Part shown: positions 21,221 through 33,812 of the stretch, piece after piece
Layout of the letters: each line of letters opens with the position of its first letter
Position numbering within the stretch: position 1 is the stretch's first letter
From: Topomyia yanbarensis
Taxonomy: Eukaryota; Arthropoda; Insecta; Diptera; Culicidae
Reading direction: 5' to 3'
NCBI RefSeq assembly: GCF_030247195.1
Contig: NC_080671.1
Span: forward strand, 200,690,397-200,754,396
Length of the DNA stretch: 64,000 nt
Notes under the pieces: generated by a model
Seen by the model: the letters and a program-made list of their open reading frames with translations, nothing else
Databases searched by the model: none
Told to the model about the DNA's origin: nothing
Made by a program: the position numbers and the translations under genes

Positions 21221-21659
21221 TACTTCATTAGCCTAATCAGCATTAGATCAATGTTATCTGCTTGCTAACTCATTTTGCCATGCGGGGGTGGGTGTGTGAG
21301 GAGGGCGAAAGTCCCATGAGCGAACGACTCCCCAGTTTAAATTGGTATGCTTTGTAATATAGTGGAGGTTTAAAGATGATGGGGTTGAAAGGGAGGGGTA
21401 TGAAGGCTGGATGGAGTGGTGGTCTGAGGGGCGATTTAAGAAGATTTTTAAGGGAGGGGAGTGAACAGTAGAGGGGGGTGTACCCCCTCTCCGTAAACCA
21501 TCAATTACGCCCCTGTTAAAATCCAGAAACCTTACGCGAGTCAAAAACAAAATCGCCGGGATTAGGTTGACGTTTTTCAGAGTGATTGCAAAACCTTTCT
21601 ATATGAGAAAGGCAAAAAGGTGTTAAAAGACGCGTTGATTACCTCCGCATACTATAAAC

Positions 21660-22055
21660 AAACGTGACAATAAAACATTTGTTTTTCGTGCCGATATGAC
21701 TGAAGGAAATTGGCAACTGGATTCCGATCCCTCCCGCGAACTATCATTTCTCAAGTATACACAATTGAAGCAATCATCCCACTCAGACCAGACCTTGTAT
21801 CTTCCGTGCGGACATTTAATGCCTTGGGAACTAGTTCCCTAGTTGGTCAAACAAACATAGAAACTAGTTCGCTCAATCCAAAGAAACGTTAACCCGGTCG
21901 ACATCACCCGGCGGTCACGCGTTCTCTCACAATGCAATCCAATCCACTAACACTCGAAACTACATACGGCTAAACACGTGCAATTCTGAAGATAATAAAA
22001 CCAAGACTACAATTTATTCACAAATCAGAACGGAAAAAATAGTTGCAAAACCAAG
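21660..22055 (+). repeat. Family D direct repeat, right copy
   Basis: Second copy of the family D block (see 20580-20975). It is followed at 22058 by a short GAGCATGAGCATGATGATC run, similar to the SINE tails. Confidence 0.6.
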
Positions 22056-22894
22056 TAAATGAGCATGAGCATGATGATCATCTTTGTTTCGTTCCCCAAT
22101 TCTTACACTACCACTTGAGCCAATGCAATAAAAAATGGAAGATGCTACTCCAACCAACGCCAACCAATGGGCAGGGATGCCATTATGCCAGATTTATCTG
22201 GCACAGCCAGAGGTTTTGGCAGCTTCTAGACAAAAAGACTACATACTTGAATGGTTGATTCTCATGAAAGTTGGAAGGAAATGTGTGATGGTCAATGAAT
22301 AATGTGGGGAAAATTGATGCATCAATTCAATTCCAACAGATCTTCCCTGGTGTAATTGCCGTATCTAAAATATTTTCTTTAAGTTTGTAGTCCTAAACAA
22401 CGCTTATATATGGATATAACTGACCAAGAAACAAGCCTGAAATGGAGAAAATTTTACTTTAATTGGTGTAGAAAATTATATTATCAAACCGTGTGCCTGT
22501 ATAGCACAGAACTAGCCAACATTATTTAAGTTTCCATTATAAATACAAGTAGGCCGGATCAAAATAATTATAGTTTGTTGTTTTTACACACCGATAAAGT
22601 TTTAGAGTTGACCATAAAGTTGTTTATGATAGTGCAGCCAGTTTTAGCACTATTTCATCGAAATACACTGTCATCTGGCCACTGCACCTTTTTTAGGCGC
22701 AGGGTAGCTTAAAACGTGTCCTCGAAAAATCATCCGAGCATTCCGTATTAACATATTTTTATTTGGTTGGGCATTTCATTGATTTATTATAACAGATGCT
22801 TTAGATCGACTCTGTAATAGCAATTTACCATAAATGACAAGAGCGCTTTAAAAATATTTTTCAGCTTTTTAAAAAGAAACAGTGTAGTCATGAA
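22056..22894. other. Unassigned stretch with a short SINE-tail-like run
   Basis: Apart from GAGCATGAGCATGATGATC near 22059-22078, nothing is recognised. Confidence 0.35.
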
Positions 22895-23125
22895 TCCTTA
22901 AAATAAACAGATAGCGAGTTGAAATGTTTCGCAAAAAGTAGGTTTTTCAAGCATCCGCAACTTTCTGGAACATTGCAAAACTGTCAAAAATCATATAAAA
23001 AAGTTATAGAAAAAAACTCTCTTCAAGGGGGATCCCGATAGGGACTTCTGTTTTATTTTACAACTTTCTTCTCTTAAGAGATAGACATTTTACATCTTCG
23101 ACAAAGTCTCTCATAATAAGTTCCT
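22895..23125 (-). repeat. Dispersed repeat family C, copy 2
   Basis: Reverse complement of 4319-4543, for example GATAGACATTTTACATCTTC near 23080. No TSD found. Confidence 0.65.
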
Positions 23126-24811
23126 CTACAAGCTTTACATAACCGTATAACCATTTAGACAATAAATGAGTTATTTTTTATCTAGGTATATAACCCCTTA
23201 AATAGAAACTTAATAATAAAGAAATCTTGGCTCAGACATTGAAATACTGTAACCAATAGTTTCGTCGCAAATTTCAATGTCCGGTTTTTTTATTTCGTCC
23301 TAATGTGCAAAGGTACGAAGATCATTTAGCAAAAAAAAAAATAAGAAAGGTAAAGGTAAAAAGGTATTAAGCGATTTACTCTGTGCATGAAAAATAGCAA
23401 AATTCGGTTTTCATATTTCGGATTTGTTTTGCGGAACCAATTTACTTTTCAAGAAAGAAATGTCAATCTATTGGAATTATTATTTCTAAATAATGAGTAA
23501 GACACATGTCGCGTATCTCCCTCTCTTTGCATCAATAAACTAGAGCCAGGGTACGTTTCAGTATTGTTCGTGAAGTTTGTTGCTAGTAAGGAGAGCAGAT
23601 TCCACGACAGACCACCCTTTTACGACTCCGACGCAACGATTTGCACATAGCGAGAATCAATCAACAATTCGCCTCAACCGACGTCCAATCGAGCAACTGT
23701 CTTAAAAATTCATTCGACTTGAATGCGTCGTTTTGGTCGCAAAAACTAGTTTGCCAAGAGAAACATGTTTTATTTTTTACTTCCCTGGCTGGCAAAAACC
23801 CATATGGCCCATACAATCGTAAGAGCGTGAAATAAAACGCAATAAAATGGAAATTTGTGTCGAAACATGTTTCATCAGCATTTGCACACACATCTACGGA
23901 TGCCACACATCCGTGGGCGAAGGCAAGTAGAAGAACCTCACGTGGAACATCCGGTAGAAGGTAAGGGACCATTGAAAAAGTATGCACCTTATATTATTTT
24001 TAACATTTCACTATCCCGCCATGACCAAGTTGCCTGTACATATATAAGTTGCAAAAGAAAACTCGCGGGCGTCGTTTTCAATAGAGCCTCCCGGACGTCA
24101 TTCTTGGATTACCCTACAGGAAACAGCTCACACGTCATTTTATCCTTCCTGTGTCATTGCCCAGAGTGAAGATTTGGAAATGAAATAGTCGTCGCGTTGC
24201 TCCTCGTAGTCACAACGAACCGGATCCCCACTAGCAAAAGCACCGTGAGTGAACCTACACAAAACAAAACGGGTCTCTAGTGGCTCGGCAGCCGAAATTG
24301 AACCAGCGAATAATGTTTTCTTCTGCTTATTTTACACGAACGTCCAAGATGAATTTCTAGTACAGAAAGGGAAAATTGGGAAATTTCATCAATTGGAAGC
24401 GGGAAAAGTTAGCCCTTTTTCGACGTCCATTTATCGTATCTCTGCGTGATGTATAGTAAAGGTAAATATTGAGGAGTGATGTAAAGCAAGATGTTTTACG
24501 AAGTCTATGTGTCAGCATGTTTTCAATTTGAACTTGCATTTGATTTTTATCGAGACATTATAGAGTAATTATTCCGTACCGAAGGAACTTAAGTCCAGTG
24601 GTTTTCAACTTTTCACATTCCACTTCTCCATTTTCAGACAAAAGTCGAATAAATACAAGGAATTCGACATGATTTGATATAGAACGCAATAGAAGTATAG
24701 TATTTCTCATGCAAAAGAAACTAGTTTCGTTGACCAATAAAATCTTTTAGACATTCATTCTGAATCACGTTATAAATCTTTTCAACAATTCAGACTGAAA
24801 CGATATAGTTA
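23126..24811. other. Unassigned AT-rich stretch
   Basis: Open frames of 60-108 codons here carry no recognisable domain, lack splice context and overlap each other on both strands. No repeat partner was found inside the window. Confidence 0.35.
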
Positions 24812-26415
24812 GGGAAGACCGGGGCTAATTGGCGGTGTTTTCAGTTTTCATTTGTTACAAATTTGAGTTAGGTAGATCGTGTAAAAAAGAATACGTTGCA
24901 TAAAAGAGCAGACTGTTGGCAACATCTCTAAATTTTATCAAAGTGTTTGTTGCATTATCTTTGTTTTTATAGGCAAAAGGTTGTGACGCGGAAAACCCGC
25001 CAACTTACCCTAGTACCGGGGTAAGTTGGCGGTATGTATGTGTTCGCCAGAAAATAAGCAATCAAATTGAAAATCAATTGCTTCAAGAGTTCTTATGGAA
25101 CTTGCGTCTTTTCAATAAAATTGTATCTTAACCAACATTTGCACTATATTTCAGTCTCTATACCGCGACCTTGTAACATCAACGTGCACTTCATATTTGA
25201 ACGCACATTTTCGATATTTTTCAGGCAATTATCCGAAGTAAATGTCCCCTGAATTGACCAGATACACCAGAAGATTCTCTTACTTTGAAGTGCATTCCAG
25301 AAACAAATATTTTTGATGACTATTTCTGCACTATAAATAGTCAAAGCCAGCTTTTCTCGCGTGCGACACCGCCAACTTACCCAAATCGCATTTTTTTTAT
25401 AAAAAGTATTTATAAAACAACGTGTTTGTGGATAGGTGCAATATCTATACGTTTGCTGAAAGCTCTTTCCACGTACTATCTAAAAATATAATCACTCATG
25501 GGATAGATTTACTTAGTATGTTCGAAAATATTGTAATATCGCCCACAACTTCTACAAAACAAAATGTTACGCAACAAAAACATATTGAACAATGTGTTTC
25601 ACACTACTTGAAGTATACACCGAGAAACAGTGCCATATGTCTAATAGAAACGGAGAAAAAGGAACTCCGCCAACTTACTCCAACCGCATTTATTTATAAA
25701 AACGCTATTAATCTACCTAATAGTGTGATGATACATTTCTTATAACTCTTATCTCTTTCTGCGGGTATTATATCGATAGAGAACATTTAGACCTTCATGT
25801 TTCATGATGTTTTTGATAAAACATACTACTTGGGATAGTGGCAAGACTAAGAGCATCGCTCAAATTAGCATAGGACAATACCAGTGCAAGAAACTTCAAA
25901 GGCTAAACGAATTTAATGGAAAAGCGGAAAATGGTTCATAAATGGCTTATAAAATAGACATACAAACAAATTATTGCCAATTAATCCGTTAATATATAGC
26001 TAAGTTCTTCAATCAAAACATTGTGTAGTGAAAACTAAATTTTCCTAAAGGGGTTATATATGTTGTGTTGAGTCAAGAAATTAGAAAAACAAATTTTTGA
26101 AGTGCATACTTTCAATGGCGTTTACTCAAATTTCCAACGCGGCTGAGAACTAAGCACTGAAATTTTAGCTCTTGATATCTCACTACCTCTGAAGTGCATG
26201 CGTGCATAGTTCAAACTTTACTTCGATATCGACTTTTTCTAAAAATGATTTCCCAGTAGTATCTTTGATTTGAATTATTATCCCTAATCCTAACGCTAAA
26301 GAACAAATAAAAAACTCGAAACCCCGTTAGGGAAAATCATCATTATTACTGTAATTTTCTTTTTCACGAAACTTTACGATAACCTTCCGTCACTTCTATT
26401 AAAAATTATCAAATA

Positions 26416-27392
26416 GGGGAATTGTGGGAAAAACCGTCACTGTGGGTAAAACCGACTCCCCACAACTTTCCCTAGAAATCAAATTTTTATTAATTTCACA
26501 ATTGCACTTTATTATTAAGACGATTATGTAGACACCACACTTTTCAGTGCCTATTAGTATCGGCCTTTTCTATGATCAAATGGGTGCATTGAAGACGGGT
26601 TTGAGAAATTCAATATTTTTAATTGCTTTTTTAAAAAAAATTGCTCTGTTGGGGTAAAACCGACACCCTTTGGTTAGGGTAAAACCGACACACTATTAAG
26701 ATGGTTGTGTTTACTTGCGATTCATTACAAAAGGCTGGAGATCTTTCTGACACTTCAATTACACTAATAGCACACTATAGTAATAGCTGAAATACATAGA
26801 AATACTTTTATTGTGTTTATTTTTTATAAGTCTCTTTAAAAATCAAAAATTGGAATATTTGCTTATCAGATTCTATTGAAGCTTTTGCTATTTCTGCAAA
26901 AAGCTCATAAAACCAAATTTCTAGTGTTCTCTTGGTTTGTCATAGATGAACTTTATCACAGTGAGACAATGATCTTTTGTATACCCCGGTAGATCGTTGA
27001 TGATAAGAGTCCCGAAAAATCAAAGTCTGAGCCAAGCAGTTTTGCTGCGAAGTGTGTGTCACTTATAAGTGAATGAATCCTATTAGCAGAATATAGAACC
27101 CTTGCAAATTTTCTCTTACGAAATAAAATGACACTGAAGGTTGCAATGATGTGCGTAAGGATTATTAGGAAATACCCATATCAAGAAATAACCCTATGGC
27201 ATAAAATACTGTTGTTTATAACACTACGCTTTCGAACTCTCTTCCCCTCACTAAATGATGAAGCTACAAAAAGCACATGTTTGCATAACACATATTCACA
27301 CTTTATTACTCACGTATATATCACATTTTTAATAAAAAAGAGGAGAGAAAATAAATTAAAGGGGGTGTCGATTTTACCCGCAGTGCCTACAA
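26416..27392. mobile_element. G-rich TIR element (GGGTAAAACCGAC type), right end truncated
   Basis: The left end is GGGGAATTGTGGGAAAAACC, preceded by TA. The phrase CACTGTGGGTAAAACCGAC near 26438 is mirrored near 27360-27383 (GTCGATTTTACCCGCAGTG). Copies of GGGTAAAACCGACAC lie near 26650 and 26678. The terminal bases on the right are missing where the ORF1-only LINE fragment starts. Confidence 0.65.
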
Positions 27393-27404
27393 AAGGTCAC
27401 TATG

Positions 27405-28015
27405 TTTTCCAAGTTTTTCAACCAATACTGATTACGTTCAAAAACATTAGCCTAGCAGAATCATTCGCTTCGCAGAACAACGTATATTGATAATGACAGT
27501 ATTGAAATAAAGCTACATGACCTGGCACAACGTACTAGTTCCGCCGCTATCAAAAAACTCATGTCAAAATACGTTCGTGTAGTGAGAATGTGGCCGACAA
27601 AACCTATTCCCTCCTACTTGTCTATCTCAGGCAGATGCCCTCAAGGTATTGTACATTCTCAACGAACACTAGTCACGTACCCAGGGCAGATTCCTACGTG
27701 CCAACATTGCGATTAGCCGCTACACCACGGAAAATCTTGCGCAGAGGCTGCTAAGGAAATTCCCCCTGTGACGACTAAAATTGGTAAATTAACGACTGCG
27801 GACCGGGCAGTAACAAACACCAGCTCAACAATGATCGGGTCCAGTACCACTAAGCCATTACCAACATCGAAGTAACAACGATTACACCAAATGTCTCCAA
27901 ACCAACAACCAACAACACCAATAAAGAATCAAACACCGATGAAGAAGGATTTACAACAGTGACCCGGAAGTGCTAATATACTAACGCATTGAGCCGTGTC
28001 AAATAAACAAGAAGA
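27405..28015 (+). pseudogene. Zinc-knuckle ORF1 relic of the ORF1-only LINE family, copy A
   Basis: The + strand frames contain ITFKNISLAESFASQNN, KLHDLAQRTS, RVVRM..KPIPSY and YPGQIPTCQHC, each matching the copy at 47938-48801 in order. The knuckle is damaged by a stop (near 27714), and a segment of about 20 residues between the second RRM-like strands is missing. It ends GTGTCAAATAAAC followed by an A-rich tail near 28015, with no ORF2. It is truncated at the 5' side. Confidence 0.75.
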
Positions 28016-28151
28016 AGAAAAAAAACGAAAACACATTGTACCAAGTGTTTCACACTACTCTAAGAAAACACCGTGAAACAGTGCCATAGAAACGGAGAAA
28101 AAGCAACTCCGCCAACTTACCCCAACCGCCAACTGGCCCCGGGTTCCCCTA

Positions 28152-28557
28152 CCTTTAATTTTTGTCTTACCACTGATAACTGACATACAAGTCAAGTTCC
28201 CAATGTGTGTAAGAAAAATAACTGTCGTTTTCAAATGATAACAGCAAGTAGATACTTGCAGCTGGTCGGCGCTACGATCGGTTAGCAGACTTCCAGTAAT
28301 CGGTATACGGACCTTGGATACGACGGTTACTCACGTATGCGAAATTGTGTACAACGGTGATTTGTAACGTATTTTTATTCGAATGTTTACACAGGTTTTC
28401 CAAAAAAAAGTTCTAGCTTGTATGTCTGTTCTCTGTGGTCTTACCTCAAACACGCCTAATTCATTCCTGAGCGTTGATTCACCCCCAGTTGAAAACAACT
28501 GCTATAGTGGTTACGGCTGTATTTTTTGTATTCTTGGCACTGCCTAGACATTCATTA
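28152..28557. other. Unassigned spacer
   Basis: No feature recognised between the composite element and the Harbinger-like MITE. Confidence 0.35.
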
Positions 28558-29335
28558 GGGGCCGTACACAAATGACGTAGCTTTTTTTCAGCGATTTTTG
28601 ACCCCTCCCTCCCCCCTCGTAGCATTTGGTCACAAAATTCTAACCTCCCCCTCGTAAATAACGTAGCATTTACCTACCCCCTCCCCCTCGTCCCATGCAC
28701 AGCGCCCGGGTGATGAAAAAAAAATTACATGCTTTTCAATTATTTTAAACACATGTCCTTTCGAAATGTTTGACGACTTTTATCAACATTTTCATTATAA
28801 CAACAAATTTCGTGCAAAATAAGCCCATTTCATCACAAATATAGTGTTAATAGTTTTGTTTTGAATTTTATATGTCAAGGGGAGCATGAAGAGAAGTTCT
28901 CTCAATCCTGCAGCTGCCAATGATTCTAAGAAACATACGTTCATCTAAATTACTAAATTTAGTTTGGTTGATTCCGAAGTGAAAATTTAATTCAGCTTCC
29001 AAACTAAGTCTACTAGTTAGCAACATTAGCTAACTAATGTAGCAAGTTAAATCCGCATACAAAATCTTTTCGTATTTTTGCGAACTTGAAATTGAAATTC
29101 TGCGAATTGTAAAATTTACCTCATGAAAAACCGCATCAAAAGTAACTTGTTTGAATTTAAATTCATTTCTCTTGGGAACGGAGGATCATTAAATTGTTTT
29201 CTCTAAACAATGGGTTTTAAACATAATGCTACGTCGCACAACTTCTGACCCTACCCTCCCCCTCGTCACACTTCGTCACAAATTTGGTATACCCTCCCTA
29301 CCCCCCAAAATGCTACGTCATTTATGCATGGCCCC
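28558..29335. mobile_element. PIF/Harbinger-like MITE, 778 bp, TTA target duplication
   Basis: The left end GGGGCCGTACACAAATGACG and right end CATTTATGCATGGCCCC are reverse complements with few mismatches and extend about 25 bp. TTA flanks both sides (28555-28557, 29336-29338). A 3-bp TWA TSD with a GGG/GGC start is typical of PIF/Harbinger. C-rich subterminal blocks (CCCTCCCCCTCG) occur near both ends. No coding capacity. Confidence 0.8.
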
Positions 29336-30020
29336 TTACAGTTACTTACAAATGATAAATGTAAGTTCACGTGATTACTCATATACTATAGTGAAGGCTG
29401 TAAGAATTGGTCGTGTGCAGGGGTTGTAATTCTCTCTCACTCACGCGAGAAGTAGCTTATCCGATGTCCAACTTTTCCGAGATAAGATGAGTCGCAAAAT
29501 TCTCCGTCTCCACAAATAGCGTGAGAATGATTTTCCGGATAAAATTTATTTGACTTTTTCCTTCTCACCGGAGAAGGTGATAAAATTTTAATTTCGTGGA
29601 AATCAATAAAAACTTCAAAAAATACACTTAATTACAAAGAAAAGCGGCAAAGAAGTATGACGGACTTGTTTTATCGTGTTTTGGAATAACGACAGCAAAG
29701 CAGGGAACGCCAAAAGGATACCGTGATAAACTCATTCACTCATTCTCCGGCTGTTTTATTTATCCGGAGAAATAACACGTTGTATTTATCCGGAGAAGTT
29801 GTGTGAGTGCCAATAACTTTTCGTGTGAAAATGTGAGTTTTTATTGTCGCAGTAGCAAACTATCCGGGCGCATTTACTCATTTGAGCGATAAATGCAATG
29901 CCTGGTCGTGTGATTTTTGATCTAATTGCATCAAGGATGCTATTTACAAATAGTTCGGTTCCAATGTGGAATACATAGGTATGAGATTTTAAAAATCTGA
30001 TCTGAACTATAACATGATAT
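29336..30020. other. Unassigned stretch with scattered TCCGGAGAA motifs
   Basis: The motif TTATCCGGAGAA or its complement appears several times between about 29535 and 29805. This could be a decayed TIR element, but no ends could be set. Confidence 0.3.
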
Positions 30021-30132
30021 AGAGTTCATACGAGTTTGGAGTTTTTGACATTATAAGTTTTTACTACAAGGCTACATGAAGCCTTGTAGTAAAAACTTTT
30101 AATGTACAAAGCTCCAAACTCGTATGAACTCT
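30021..30132. repeat. Palindrome, about 53-bp arms
   Basis: The arms start AGAGTTCATACGAGTTTGGA and are complementary apart from a few bases in the middle of each arm. A 6-nt loop around CATGA is flanked by GTAGTAAAAAC and its complement. It would form a strong hairpin. No TSD was seen. Confidence 0.9.
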
Positions 30133-31974
30133 GATTTGTAACTCTCTTCCATACTGTCGTTTAATTTCAATAATTTCTCCATTTGAATTCAAACCTTATT
30201 CTGACCGCAGAACAGCTAAATAGGAAATATTGCCGAAATCCTTCTGGAAAATACGTGACTCACGGGCCACAGGAAAGTGATTGGAAGTGCGGAAAGTGTT
30301 ACCGAGAAACGTTAACAATAGTTTATATGCAATTTCATGAATATTTCAGCACTGACCACTAATAATCGTAAATCGCGAAAAAGGACAATAAACAAAGCCC
30401 TAATGGTAATCAAATCGAAGCAAACGTTCAAGACTTAATGATTCCCCCCAAGGCGAACGGAAGCTATGTATTGAAATACCTTTATTGTCCTCCACCCGTT
30501 GCGCTTTTACTGACCATTTTCACGTGCTTACAGAAGGGTATTCTAATCCTTTTTGTGCTGAGCACTGAGCAGTGTACCTACAGAATTCATAAGGAACGAC
30601 AAGGTGACGGAAAACACAAATTCCGGTTTAATGTTATTACTTGTCCCGAGCGATTTCAGCTTCATTCACGATTTGGAAGTTATCCTTACGGGATTTTTTT
30701 CTGTTCCCGTTTGCAGTACGGATTTTTTTTTGCATTTCCCTAATGTTTTTGCATTATTATATTGACCATGGTAGCATTGCAGTTATGTCTTGTGCTGTAT
30801 AGATTTTATATTGAAAGATCAACAAATCAAATATGTGTGTAGAGAAAATTAATGGTTTGGGAACATGTTACCCCCAAATTGCTAAAAAGCAGTTTATAGT
30901 TGATCCCGGCTTGAATCTATTCGATAATTCGATCAATCACGAAATGCAATTACGGTCAGTCTTCCTAAGCTAAGCTAAACTATGCTAGTCCGGCTTGTAA
31001 CCATTCGATTTGGATATAACAATTGTCTAGGCACAAAAATCGTCCGTACAGCAAGCTTGTTCATAACAATGTGTCGAGTAGCTCACTAAATTGCGTAGTT
31101 ATTATTTTTCATTCAGTCTTTATGTAATTAGCTCCAATATTCAACAGGTTTTGGGCTACAAACTGACCAGTTAAAAAAATTCAATAAAAAGTTCTACAAG
31201 CTATTAAAGCAATACCAAAAAATTGTCTGTATATCATCATGTTATTCGATACATACTTAAATAAACTGGATAGTGCTATTCTGTTACTGTTACTACAATT
31301 TTACGTTCACAACACGTCATTTGACTTGCCGAGGCAAAAGGCTTCATTGGGTTTCGTGTTTTAGACTGTTAACCTTAAAACCAATATTTGCAGAAATGGT
31401 AACTCACACAAAAGTTTTACTTGAATAAAACAAAATTATGGTAAAATCGATAAACGAGAAAAGAAACTAACTCGAAATTGCTAAAATTATTGTCTCCTTA
31501 ACCTCAATATTATTCGACCGTGATCATCCATTTAGTATATATTCGAGTAGTTTGCTGAAACAAAATCTTCAGGGATTACTTCAGGACGGGGGAGTAAGGT
31601 GAAACCTAGCTTGTAGGGCTAGCTGATACCTCACGCCTTTTCCTAGAAATCGATTTTTTATTAATTTAATAGTGACAGCTTATTATTTGCAGGATGATGA
31701 AGAGAATTCAAAGATAAATTGGATTTACATTAGTAAGTCAAATGTCATAAAAATAAAACATACGACAGGTTTATGCTCGTCTGAATATTAGATTTTTTGG
31801 TAGGGTTCGTTATACTTTGTTCGCAACTCTTTCTTTTGGTCATGAGTTTTCCGCAACTATCTCGAAACCTCACTTGATCCGTGAAATGGTTCAGAGTTAC
31901 TTAGGAATTGGTAAGTAGGAATTCATACCAATCCGACCCATATTAAAACTCAACAGCATGATAGCCATCATTGC
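30133..31974. other. Unassigned AT-rich stretch
   Basis: The 101-codon frame at 30438-30743 has no recognisable domain. Nothing else was found. Confidence 0.35.
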
Positions 31975-32290
31975 CGGCCGCCCCCATCTCCATCATTCAC
32001 GGGAAAGGATAAAGGATAAGGTAGACGGGAAGTGATGGTGCTCCATCTACTTAACGAAAGGGCGACGATTCGTCAGACTCTTCCATAGGTGTCGCGGAGT
32101 TGGTAGTTTGGAAGGGTATAAGGACTAGGATTCGCTCCAAGCAAGCGATGCGACCTATAAAGCATATTTCATTAAGTAGATATTTAGTTAGTTTTCGAGT
32201 GCACGATCACTCGAAAAAGAAAAGATCTTGTTTAGTTTTTGGTTCTTTTAAAACTCTGGGTAGCTGGCTACCGAGAGTATACTATGTTCC
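31975..32290 (-). mobile_element. Possible diverged SINE body
   Basis: Blocks such as CACGGGAAAGGATAAAGG, GGAGTTGGTAGTTTGGAAGG and CTCTGGGTAGCTGGCTACCGAGA resemble parts of 62400-62640 (CACGGGAAGGAG, GTTAGTTGGATGGGG, CTCTGGGCAGCCGGCTGCCGAGA). Neither a tRNA-like head nor a tail is visible here. Confidence 0.4.
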
Positions 32291-32969
32291 CTAATCCCTA
32301 AACAAAAGCAATTTGAACTCCACACAGCCGACCGTGGGAGTATTGCCTAGAAAAGCTAATTTTATCTGCGTAATGGACCGGATCACTATTTATTGCAACA
32401 GTATTTAGACAGAATTCACTACTTCTTCTTTACGATATATTTATTGGGTTGATAAATACCGAATGATAACACATTATACAGGCAAACATAGCGCGAGATG
32501 TTATAAATCAAGGAAAGTATTTCTTATTTTTCATATCGGATTGTTTGTGGAATACAAGTATACGAGTGATAATAACGAACACTAAAGGGAAATATAAAGG
32601 ATTGTTAACCTGATGCACGGGCTTGTTAGCAATAACGGAGCTTGAAATTAGGTTCATAAAAACAGACGCGGCGAATTTTTAGTACGTATTGACCCGTGAT
32701 CATCGATACTAGTCAGATTAGTCTTATTGGGGCAAATTTCCGATCAATTATTCGTTTTTACGGCAATGTTTTCTCGACTAGATTTGTTCGCACCCTCTCA
32801 TTCTGCTACTATCGGCAGAAGGCTGGTAGCACCCAGTCGTCGCCGGTCTAAGGACCAAATGTCATCAATAGACTTAGACTCGCGTGGAGGCATGAGATAG
32901 GAAACTTGTCAGAATTTTGTTATCCCACCATTTGACGACCTCAGCTCCCAGCCTTATCAAGAACTACTC

Positions 32970-33620
32970 AGAAAGTGTCCGGCGGTAAACTTTCCTTACT
33001 CTGACTGAGAATTGACGGAGGAATTTCTCCCTACACTGATACCTGCTTTCGTGAGCCATTTAGCTTTCAGCTTTATCGAGGTGCACTCAGATATTATCCG
33101 ACGGTGAAACTAGCCTACTCCGACCAAGAGCTCCCGGCGGCGGAATTTCTCTCGAATCCGTTGTCTGTTTCGTAAGTCAACTACCTCTCAGCCATTCAGA
33201 ATCTACCATGCTGGTGGTGAATTTATACAGATAACGATGCTTATTTTAGTGAGCCATTTGGCTCCTTTCTTCGTCCCGATCTATTTGATCTAGTCTCTTG
33301 CGGTGGACTTAGCCTACTCAACGGTCCAGCCAATAGTGCCGAGGCTTGTCAAGCGCTTCCTGGTGGAGCATAGCTTCCGGTTCACTGGCGCCCACGACCA
33401 GCTGCCGGTTGTGCAACGCGATCTACTCTAAATAGTCCCTGGAGGTGGATATTGTCCACTCATTAACTACCCGACCGAATTTTAAGGGTAGTCCGGCGAT
33501 TCCAGTGGAGCATGACGTCCGGTCGCTGACCTTCCGATGACCCGAACCCGGTGCTGCGTTGCTTGCAACTCATCTGGTCCTCGGCGGTGGATCTAGTTTT
33601 CTCCGGTGCAAAGAGGAGTA
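32970..33620. repeat. Five diverged tandem units, probably TE untranslated region
   Basis: A phrase of the type GGCGGTGGA...TAGCCTACTC recurs near 32983, 33098, 33303, 33443 and 33585, at spacings of 115-205 bp. Related phrases (GGCGGCGGAATTTCTC near 33133) resemble GCGGTGGCGAAATTTTTCCC near 36970. That places the repeat on the 3' side of the minus-strand R1 relic at 36930-37535. It may be that element's 3' UTR, separated from it by the foldback insertion. Confidence 0.5.
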
Positions 33621-33812
33621 AGTAGAACAAATTCTTGGCCAATAATCAAAATATTTCTTTTTTCATGTTTTTAACGACATTCAATTAGCAAGGGACTGGA
33701 AAATGAAATATATTTTTCAATGTTAAGAGCCATAGTACTCAAGGGAGAGCAAGGAGTTGAAGGAAGAAAGTTCAGAAAAGCGTGGAAAGGGTCATATGAG
33801 CAAGCTTAGACA

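Larger units (their letters stand above)
24812..28149. mobile_element. Composite of G-rich TIR elements (GGGGTAAGTTGGCGG type)
   Basis: The outer left end reads GGGAAGACCGGGGCTAATTG and the outer right end is its imperfect reverse complement (CAACTGGCCCCGGGTTCCCC). Both are flanked by TA (24810-24811, 28150-28151). The phrase CCGCCAACTTAC recurs near 24998, 25368, 25667 and 28108. A block of about 105 bp (about 25575-25690) containing CACTACTT...AACAGTGCCAT is repeated at about 28035-28130, so the right end is present twice. Inside are a second TIR element and an ORF1-only LINE fragment. No transposase was seen. Confidence 0.6.

Noticed and set aside
30438..30743. 101-codon open frame as a host gene
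   Set aside because: No domain, no splice context, and composition typical of AT-rich non-coding DNA.
32970..33620. CRISPR-like or satellite array
   Set aside because: Units are diverged and unequally spaced, with no constant repeat and no equal spacers.
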